Shown in pieces: positions 56,705 to 64,000 of a stretch of DNA of 64,000 nucleotides. Source of the DNA: Cacajao melanocephalus (Eukaryota; Chordata; Mammalia; Primates; Pitheciidae); contig CAUYLG010038383.1 in the NCBI GenBank assembly GCA_963573385.1, forward strand, positions 53,029-117,028, read 5' to 3'. Every line of letters begins with the position of its first letter. The stretch's first letter is position 1. Under the pieces are notes generated by a model. It had not been told where the DNA came from and did no database searches. It saw nothing but the letters and a program-made list of their open reading frames with translations. The position numbers were made by a program, and so were the translations under genes.

Positions 56705-59581
56705 AATCGTTGGGAGTAAAAAATGGCAAAAAGTAGGGCTTTTATTTAAAATTTTTTTATTAAATTGTTTTTTAATGCTTCGTAAATTTGGGAGCAGAGA
56801 AATCTATCAAATTTGAAAATGTAGCTGACTTCCAGTGATGAACTGGGTGTTTTTTCCCTCTTTTATTATGTTGTCTTGAAATAACAAAATAGTATATGTG
56901 GGTATAGTGAACTAAGGAATGTGGTGTTTCTTAAATTGCCTATTATACATTTCAAATTAGTAGTTCAGATAATCTCCTTTTTGGTACTCTTGCTCTATTT
57001 AGAAAATTCACTGGGAAATATTGACAATTCTTCTTCTTTTTTAAACAGTATTTAAAATCTGCAAACTTCACTTGGAATCCTTTTTCTACACCTTATTTCA
57101 AAGAACAGAAATTAATAAGGCTAGTGAAGAAATCTACTAATAGAGATTTTCAAATATAGAAAGGAATAAATTATAACTGATTTTCCTACACTCAGAAATA
57201 GATACGTTGCTTCTCTTAAATTTTTCTTCCACTGTGTTTTTCATTGAAGACTGTGTTTTGGTCTGTATGTGGTAAAGTTTCATATACAAGAAGTACCACT
57301 ATCCTATTGGTGCGCTGGAGTCAGCTTGTTCTGGTCCCTAGAGCTGATTGTTAATTTTTCAGAATTTTTTTTTCAGCCAGTTGTTAAAAACGCTCTTTTT
57401 TATAACCTTATCTTAGAAGTGAAAAAATGTTATTATTGGAAATTAAATTTTATAAGCTCATAATTAAAGAAATTAAAACTAAAGGTAATAGATACTCATA
57501 AGTCATTACATCCTAATTATGTTATTACATTTTACTATTATCTGTGCTCTTGATGTTATTTAAATCTCTTATATCTGTTTGGTGAAAACACTTTATAATG
57601 TACTACATGTTTTTTTTTTTTCCTATTTTTAATGATATTATAACTTGAAATTGGCCATGGTAGGAGTATTCAAACCTTGGAAACTGGTAAACACAACATA
57701 TCAGGGATTGATTGTTTTGTGGATTGCCTGGACTTAAGAAAGTGATGAAGAAAATGTTAATAATGCAATCTAAATTTATGAAGTGCCATATTTAGCTGTT
57801 ACATTGACTATCACCAAAAATTGAGAAAATATTCTTTTAGTATTCAAAAAATATTATATGATTCAGTGAGATAGTCATTAACATCATTGACAAATGAGTA
57901 AAGTTCTGAATCGGTGAACACATCTTAATGAATGTGTTCATTGTTTCACTTTTGTCCTATTAATATAAATGAAATTATCAACTAACATTGAAGTTGGAAC
58001 TGTACGCATTCAATAATTGCAACCATGGGTTGCCTATAGATACATTTGGCAAAAATATAAAGACATCCTGGAAAATCAATTGGCTATATGGAATTTACCA
58101 AAAAAGAGTTGTATTTATTTTATTCTAGTATTATAAATTAGGTTTTACACATCCTTTTATCAGAAAAAAAAACTTATGTAGTGTATGTGTGTATATATAT
58201 ATATACATGCACATATGGGTGTGTCTGTCTGTATATGTGCATACCTTTATTTCCCTGAGAGGAGCCACTATGCAAGAGAGATGCAGAGAAATACTAATTT
58301 AGCAATAGCTCATTCTACCTTTTAGGATCTCTGATTAATAGAAAGTTCTTTTATATTAAGAAAATACTGTTTGGTTACATTGCTACCCACTGATCTTTGG
58401 GAGTTACATTAAGTAAATTATTTTCAGTGTAGCTAGCCCTGCATATCTTCATCCTGAGGTTCCCAAACCTCTTTTCCCCTGGGAGAAATAGCCCTTATTC
58501 TTCAACCATATACTCATAAATTGATTTCTGAGATGGTCCAATATAAGCCCTTTTGCATGCATTTCCATTTTCAACAATATGCTTAAATTTTAACTTAAAA
58601 AATGAAACATAAATGTTGGAAATTTTTAAAGAGAATAGTGAGAACTTTACATCTTTTTCCAGGGCACCATGTTTCTCTCCGTCCCATAAGACATTGATTA
58701 AATTGGCATGCATTTGACCCATTTATATCTTGTTCATCCGAAGTCTCTAGGTCTTTTAATATAATACACAAACTCTTACTGAGTAAGGAGGCATCTATTC
58801 TGATTTTAATGTTTTATTATTTTGATATTTTGAAGCTGATGCTTAAAATTCAGTGAGAGAGATTACATTTATCTTCTTACTTCAGTAGTTCGTCTGTCCT
58901 GTTGGGTTTTAAGAGTAATATTTTGAAAGTATTTTGAAAGTACTATAACTTGGGACCTGGGAATGGTCAAATTTTGTCCTTACAATACTACTTCTTCACA
59001 GACTTCCTGAGGAAACTACATGCAATAGAAAAATGAGAATCATTGTTATACATTATTAGTAGTTGCACAGTCCTGTGTAGCCTAGGCTGTAGACCTAAGC
59101 AAGACTATCTGTTCTCATTTTCATTGCTGCAAATTAAAAATAGGATCTCCACTCTATATTTGCCCATCTAGTTGAGGAAGGAGAGTCAGAATGGCATCTG
59201 CAGTGTGGAATCTTGTCTGACTTACCTATCCAGTTGATTGCCTGGAGGAGGTAAGGAAGGAGCTACCTGGCTGAGTCTACCTCATAGAGAACAGCCCCAC
59301 TCAGGGTCAACTCAGCAGGAAAAAGGAAGAAAGAGTTCTGGGTTGAGTAGACTTTTGGAGCATAGCAGCCCTTGTAAACTCAGGGTTGATAAACATCCTG
59401 GACTCTCAGATCGGATTGGCAAATTTTCTACCCTTGAAATGTCAATAGGCATCAAGTAAGAGGAAATAGGTTGGTAGAAAGAGAACAGGAAAGTCCCTTC
59501 TCCCTGTCTTGGGCTAGTGTTCTCATTTAACCCATTAGACTGTGTTGTGTCCCTTGAGGCAGGATTCCAAAACTACATAAG
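56705..59581. other. Unique AT-rich stretch
   Basis: No gene or transposable element is recognised in about 2.9 kb. A T12 run lies at 57610-57621. A GC-richer part at 59160-59560 includes a 73-codon frame (59238-59459) without a recognisable domain. Confidence 0.4.
58181..58246. repeat. (TA)n/(TG)n mixed microsatellite
   Basis: GTGTATGTGTGTATATATAT and further alternating units. Confidence 0.85.
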
Positions 59582-59929
59582 TGTATTAGTCTGTTTTCAT
59601 GCTGTTGATAAAGACACACCCAAGACTGGTAATTTCATGCTGCTGATAAGGACATACCCAAGACTAAGTAAAAGAGGTTTAATGGACTCACATTTCCATG
59701 TAGCTAAGGAGGCCTCACAATCATGGCAGCAGACAAGAAAGAATGAGAGCCAAGGAAAAGGGGAAATTCCTTATAAAACCATCAAAACTTGTGAGAAGTA
59801 TTCACTACCCCGAGAACAGTCTGAGGAAAACTGCCCCCATGATTCAATTATCTCCCACTGAGTTCCACAAGTGGGAATTATGGGAACTACAAGATGAGAT
59901 TTGTGTGGGGACACAGCCAAACCATATCA
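59582..59929 (-). mobile_element. Solo THE1-type LTR (antisense) with internal tandem duplication
   Basis: It begins TGTATTAGTCTGTTTTCATG and ends ACACAGCCAAACCATATCA. Landmarks are GAGGTTTAATGGACTCACAT, GGCCTCACAATCATGGCAGC, CCTTATAAAACCATCAAAAC and CCCCATGATTCAATTATCTC. The flanks ATAAG and GCAAG are only a weak 5-bp match. A 38-bp unit near the 3' end of the LTR is duplicated (59595-59632 and 59633-59671). Confidence 0.92.
59595..59671. repeat. 38-bp tandem duplication inside THE1 LTR
   Basis: Copies start TTTCATGCTGTTGATAAAGA (59595) and TTTCATGCTGCTGATAAGGA (59633) and run to the CCCAAGACT part in each. The copies differ at several sites, so the event is not recent. Confidence 0.92.
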
Positions 59930-60500
59930 GCAAGGGAATCCTGCTGTCCTATTTTGACTTTTATGAGACTGCCCAATCTCCCCACCTCCCTGAAACCCAC
60001 CATTATTGGCAATGTAATACGTATCCCCTTGCCAATGGAATCTGTGGCTTTATTGTTGCTCCAATGTGTTTTAAATGTGTCTGCACAAAACACAAAGTGT
60101 TAATTCTGAAGCTATAAATGTATATCACAAACACCATTCACCCTCTCTCCACATTTCTACCTAGGGTATATCTAACCCCTTTTCTGACCTAGCTTAACAG
60201 AAGTTGTTATTCAATGAATTTAAATAATACAATGAAGAATAAATTGTGTTTGAATAATATAATTCCCTTCTCAGCCTTAAACTCACACTGAAATGTTAAA
60301 TTGTGTATAATTAAAAGTTGAGAAACACATATAAACACTTCTGTGTGAATTTAAGCCTGGGAAGGGGACACACACACACACACACACATATCTATATCCA
60401 CAACTGGTACTAGTTCTTTTCCTCTACTTGTTTGTGTGCAGAGTCTTACAGTGAAGGCTTTTGCTTCATTCCACAGACATTCAAAATATATGTATATTGT
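59930..60500. other. Unique stretch with (CA)n
   Basis: No gene or element is recognised. Overlapping frames at 59743-60117 start in the LTR and have no domain. A CA microsatellite lies at 60367-60388. Confidence 0.4.
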
Positions 60501-60520
60501 AAAAAAAAAAAAAAAAAAAA
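60501..60520. repeat. A20 homopolymer
   Basis: Twenty A residues adjoin the antisense L1M-like sequence that follows. On the L1 strand this is a T-run, so it is not the LINE tail in the expected orientation. Confidence 0.85.
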
Positions 60521-60715
60521 GTATTCAGAAGTATATGGGAGAAAGTAAAGATTGCTTGAAATCCTACCACACTTAGATGCCACCATTAGTGTTTTAGTGA
60601 TGATAATTTTCAAGAATTTCTTTCATATATACACAATCATTACATTTCACAAAATGGGGACACATCATACATTCTCTTCTGTTCTTGATTTTTATTTTTG
60701 AAAGTATAGTCTTTT
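60521..60715 (-). mobile_element. L1M 3'-UTR fragment (antisense)
   Basis: TCAGAAGTATATGGGAGAAA, AATCCTACCACACTTAGATG, CACAAAATGGGGACACATCA and TACATTCTCTTCTGTTCTTG follow the antisense L1M 3'-UTR order (AGTACAGAAAGTAAAAGTCCC ... CCACCCAGAGATAACCACTG ... AAAAATGGGATCATACTATACATACTGTTCTG). Confidence 0.65.
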
Positions 60716-61590
60716 AAAATTTTTATCTTACTCCTCTCTCAATTTCTTTACTGTCATATCTTTTCTTTGAACTGTTCATCCCTGATCTGTGGTCATATTA
60801 TCATCTATAAGTATTTGTATATGGCCCTTTGATGGAATTTGAGCAACCTTCTTTCACTGTTTCAGTTCTAAACAAATTGAGAAATATAAGTAGCAAAGGG
60901 AGGCCAACAATATAGTATAGTTTACACGAGGCTAAGTTGGAAGATGTGAAAGCCAATGGGTCTGCAAATTTAATTTCGGATTCAGGCTGACTTAACCTCC
61001 CAGGAGCAGGAACTGCTCAGCTGGGACAGGTTCTTCATTATGTGTATCTATGTGGGAGGCAAAAGGCCTGCTCTGAAAGATGTGGAACAGAGAAGACCAG
61101 GAGTGCCTGTGAGCAGGCCCACTCCAAGAAAAAAGGGCTGTGGCGGATTAGCACGGAGTTCTTCCAGTGGGTACAGCTGTGCCAGGAGTTGCAAAGAACT
61201 TTTCCCCAAAGGTCCTCAAATCCCAAATAAACAAAATGGTGCAGATGAGTCAAACATATCCAGTATATTCTACCCAAATGTATTGTGAATATCGGTCTAC
61301 CTCCCCAGGAATTATAATTTAAGATCGTTCAACATGAGAAAAAATGTTAATACTAAATGAGGATTCCTCCCAGGGCATGATTGTGGATTTCTTTTTTGTC
61401 ATTTAAAGAGAATCATATTTATATTCACCTCTTTGATTCTTTTCTTCATTTATGAATACATAAAAGAAATCTGTCAATATGAACAAGTATAGACCTAACT
61501 TATTTTTTGTAATTGGTGCAGGCTCTTCTGTGGGAGAGATATACACAATTTATTCAACTATTCACTTTTTTACTTTCTTTATGAAAACTG
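60716..61590. other. Unassigned stretch with a GC-richer island
   Basis: No element is recognised. A GC-richer island at about 60960-61240 has overlapping open frames on both strands (61040-61288 plus and 61038-61277 minus) and an AATAAA at about 61227. There is no recognisable domain and no exon-like boundary, so I do not call a gene. Confidence 0.4.
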
Positions 61591-61593
61591 TGC

Positions 61594-62590
61594 CTTATAT
61601 AATTTTAATTTTTATGTAGTTAATATGTCTTTCTAAATGTATTCTGAGTATTGTTTTAACAAAAAAGTCCACCCAAACTTATATGTACATTCTTTCAGAA
61701 TTTTTGAGGCTTTATTTTAAATATAAGACTTTACTGTTTTAGAATGGAGTGAACTATAAACAATAAACTATATGACACTATGACTAATATTTTATTAAAC
61801 ATTTCTGTACATAGGTCTTTAATGTGCTGATCTTGTTACTTCTCTGGGATAGATTTCCTGGAGAAAAGACTATTGAGTTGAAGGATGTGAAATTTTAATA
61901 GATATTGCTAGGCTTTCACATGAATTGTAATAGTTCACATTTTTACCAGTAATGTGTAACAGGACATATTTACTTGAATGCCCCAGCATTAAATATTCCC
62001 ACTTACTTTTTCACACTGGCCAATCTAATAAGTGTAATTTGATAGCTTCCAGTTGTGTGCTGGCCTGCTTTATTACTTCATTGTGGATTCTGATAAAAAT
62101 TCACTTTACTAAGGTAATTCCAGATTAATGTATCTATAATAGCCAAGCTCCCTCATCATTATTCCTTATCCAGATTTTACATTTTAAAAATTTTGTACTA
62201 CTTATCAGGTTATATATTTTCATTGTATCTACCATCAACTAAAACATAAGCTTCATAAGAGCAGTAACTTTCTACTTTTTTGCTTGATGTTGAATCCCTA
62301 GCACCGCACCTAAAATTTAATAAACAATTTGCATTTTCCTGTATGTACATAGAATGTTTTTTATTGTCCATTGAGCATTTGGATTTGCTTTTCTTTGAAT
62401 TGCTTATTCATATCATTTAACTATATTTATAATCACTTTATAAATTTTGAGGTGTTTCTGGTATACTATAGATAATATCTAACATATTACAAATAATTCA
62501 TTTTTTACTTTATGATCACTTGCCTTTTATGATTTTAATTTTTATATAGCAAATATGTCTATTCTTTATATTTTCTGGCTGTGGTTCAGA
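61594..62590 (-). mobile_element. Old L1M ORF2 fragments (antisense)
   Basis: At 61820-62060, GTTACTTCTCTGGGATAGAT, AATTTTAATAGATATTGCTA and CACTGGCCAATCTAATAAGT follow antisense ORF2. At 61600-61640 and 62525-62580, two copies of an AATTTTAATTTTTAT(A/G)TAG segment occur, meaning two L1M pieces overlap the same ORF2 region. Strongly diverged. Confidence 0.65.
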
Positions 62591-62594
62591 AAGT

Positions 62595-62720
62595 TGGGAG
62601 TGACTTGGTTTGAAGACCTTGGCTTGGGGGTCTCATGAAGTGGCACTCAGATGATGGATGGGGCTAGAGTCACTCAAAGGCTTCTTGCACATGCCTGGGC
62701 TGGAAAGGAGTGCCAATGTC
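62595..62720. mobile_element. Possible MLT1-type MaLR LTR fragment
   Basis: GGTCTCATGAAGTGGCACTC, GGCTAGAGTCACTCAAAGGC and a GGGCTGGAAAGGAGTGCC part resemble MaLR/MLT1 'GGTCTCTCATGAGGTTGCAGTC ... GGGCTGCAGTCATCTGAAGGCTTG ... GGGCTGGAGGATC'. Short and uncertain. Confidence 0.4.
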
Positions 62721-62799
62721 ACATTGTGAGATGGGATATATATTGTTGCAGCTGTTGTTTGAAATTACTATCTCCCACAACATGATATACCTTCTTCTC

Positions 62800-63325
62800 A
62801 TTTATTCTGTCCTTATTTTATAGGCTTTCAGAGAACTTTATCATTTCATTTTTACAGATCCTGCACACTCCATGTTAAGTTTGTTCTTGAATACTTTATA
62901 ATTTTTGTTTCTATTGCAAATGGAATATTTTCCTTTTTATTTCTATCTTCTTTTTGCTAGTATAAAGGAAAGTTACTGATATTTGAATGTTTGTCTTAAT
63001 CTAGCCATTTACCCACGTTTCCTCATACATTCAAGTAGTTTTTAATATAATCTTTTGGGTTTTCTTAGATATTCAATAATAATAGCAAAAGATAATTTTC
63101 CAAAATGATACTGATTAATTTTTCATCTCTATTCTAGACAGAAAAATCTCTGAAGAGATGTTGAATAATAATAGATAGCAAGCATCTTGTTCTTTTTCCT
63201 TATTTTAAAATAAATGGCTTTGTATTATCAGATAGATTGATGCTTGCTATTGCTTTTGCTAAATAATCTTTATCAAATTTAATTAACTTCTTTCTATTTT
63301 GCTGCTACTTGAATTGCCTCAAAAC
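62800..63325 (-). mobile_element. L1M ORF2 region (antisense)
   Basis: CAGATCCTGCACACTCCATG, TTCTTGAATACTTTATAATT, TCTATTGCAAATGGAATATT and TTTTGCTAGTATAAAGGAAA follow antisense ORF2 ('CAGGTCTTGCACATCTTTTGTTAAATTTATTCCTAAGTATTTTAT ... ATTGTAAATGGAATTG ... TTGCTAGTGTATAGAAA'). Confidence 0.75.
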
Positions 63326-63327
63326 AT

Positions 63328-63400
63328 TGGCATTATCTGCATTTTACAAGTTAGAGGGAACTGTGAACCATGTAGTCTTGATGACTTTAAATAATCAAGT
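63328..63400 (-). mobile_element. Possible MIR fragment (antisense)
   Basis: GGCATTATCTGCATTTTACA followed by AGTTAGAGGGAACTGTG resembles 'ATTATCCCCATTTTACAGATGAGGAAACTGAG'. Short. Confidence 0.45.
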
Positions 63401-63662
63401 TTTAAAGCCATTATTTTGATCTCTTCTGTGATACTTATTTCATGAATTTCCTCCAAAGTTCCCACTTTATTTATAGAGTTATGCTTCTCATTTGTCTATC
63501 CAACTGATTATTTTCCGAATCTCAGGTTCAGAGGGTTACATTAATCATACTCTTTGTGCGGTTAACTACACACCCTTTCTTATTTTTTGAACCCTAGCTC
63601 ATGGCTCTTTACATTTTTTCTAATATTACCAATGACTTAATCCATGAAAAAAATTTTTTTTT

Positions 63663-63750
63663 GAAAGAAAGAAAAAGGAAAGAAAGTGAGAGTGAAAGAA
63701 AGAAAAAAAAGAATGTACGAGAGAGAGAAAGAGGAGAAAGAGGGAGAGAG
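63663..63750. repeat. Homopurine (GAAA)n/(GA)n tract
   Basis: Nearly 90 bases of almost pure A and G on the plus strand. Only a TGTAC-type interruption near 63714-63719 and single T bases break it. Triplex-prone and length-variable. Confidence 0.9.
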
Positions 63751-63789
63751 AACGGGATTCTTGTTCTATTGCCCAGGCTAGAATGCAGT
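63747..63789 (-). mobile_element. 43-bp Alu stub (antisense)
   Basis: GAGAACGGGATTCTTGTTCT followed by ATTGCCCAGGCTAGAATGCA is the part of an antisense Alu that normally follows its poly(T). The rest of the Alu is missing, and the expected poly(T) is replaced by the purine tract. Confidence 0.75.
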
Positions 63790-63797
63790 CTAAAAAT

Positions 63798-63885
63798 GGG
63801 TATTAAAAACCTCTATTATGCCAATAATTGTGCTTAACAATGGAGACAGGAAAGAATAAGAGATGAAAATAACAAACAAACAGCC
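63798..63885 (-). mobile_element. L2 3'-end fragment (antisense)
   Basis: CTCTATTATGCCAATAATTG, TGCTTAACAATGGAGACAGG and AAAGAATAAGAGATGAAAAT resemble the antisense L2 end 'CTACTATGTGCCAGGCACTGTGCTAGGCGCTGGGGATACAAAGATGAATAAGAC'. Confidence 0.5.
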
Positions 63886-64000
63886 AACCAATATTTTATT
63901 TAAACCTGTGAAATGCTATGCAATTGCTGAGGAGTGATTTATTTCCAATTATGCGGTCACTTTTAAAACAGGTGTAATATGATACTGAGAAAAATGTATG

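Noticed and set aside
61220..61235. AATAAA as a gene polyadenylation signal
   Set aside because: Isolated hexamers are frequent in AT-rich DNA, and no upstream coding or transcript structure is seen.

Overview
This window is non-coding primate genomic DNA, most likely human. The evidence is Alu SINEs of the S and J types, THE1/MaLR LTRs, L1PA-type and older L1M LINE copies, and the mammal-wide layer of L2, MIR, MER1 and Tigger elements. I found no convincing protein-coding exon, tRNA, snRNA, rRNA or CRISPR array. Every open frame is short. The few with recognisable similarity belong to dead mobile elements: L1 ORF2, Tigger1 transposase and ERV pol. The window fits an intergenic region or a large intron of an AT-rich, gene-poor locus. 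Repeat names come from memory of family consensus sequences, not from a search, so subfamily names are approximate.

Layout. 0-9 kb: a decayed ERVL-like pol fragment on the minus strand, L2 and MIR pieces, a Tigger-type MITE at 4.2 kb, an antisense L1 end at 6.9 kb and a CpG-rich THE1 LTR at 8.4-8.8 kb carrying a local inverted duplication. 9-14 kb: a 45-bp minisatellite, a MARNA-like periodic element, MIRs, a patch that echoes its neighbours (11.57-11.88 kb) and an antisense L1M. 15-23 kb: L2 pieces and four Alus. 22.8-27.3 kb: a long stretch without recognisable repeats. 27-34.6 kb: AluS with an 11-bp target-site duplication, MER1, antisense L1 pieces broken by a THE1 LTR plus internal region, then a sense L1M 3' end. 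34.6-38.1 kb: a second repeat-poor stretch. 38.1-44 kb: L2, an old L1M split by a younger L1PA with a 15-bp target-site duplication, and an almost full-length dead Tigger1 that landed in a MIR. 44-50.6 kb: almost entirely L1 plus one MaLR LTR. 50.6-59.6 kb: mostly unique AT-rich DNA containing a 162-bp imperfect palindrome at 53.66-53.82 kb and a tiny 5'-inverted L1 with a clear target-site duplication at 56.6 kb. 59.6-64 kb: another THE1 LTR with an internal tandem duplication, antisense L1M pieces, a purine tract and a stub of Alu.

No genes work together here. The readable biology is layered insertion history: old L2/MIR, then L1M/Tigger/MER1, then THE1/Alu/L1PA. Several small rearrangements look like replication template switches or atypical retrotransposition. 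The long palindrome at 53.7 kb is the element least explained by the repeat families I recognise.
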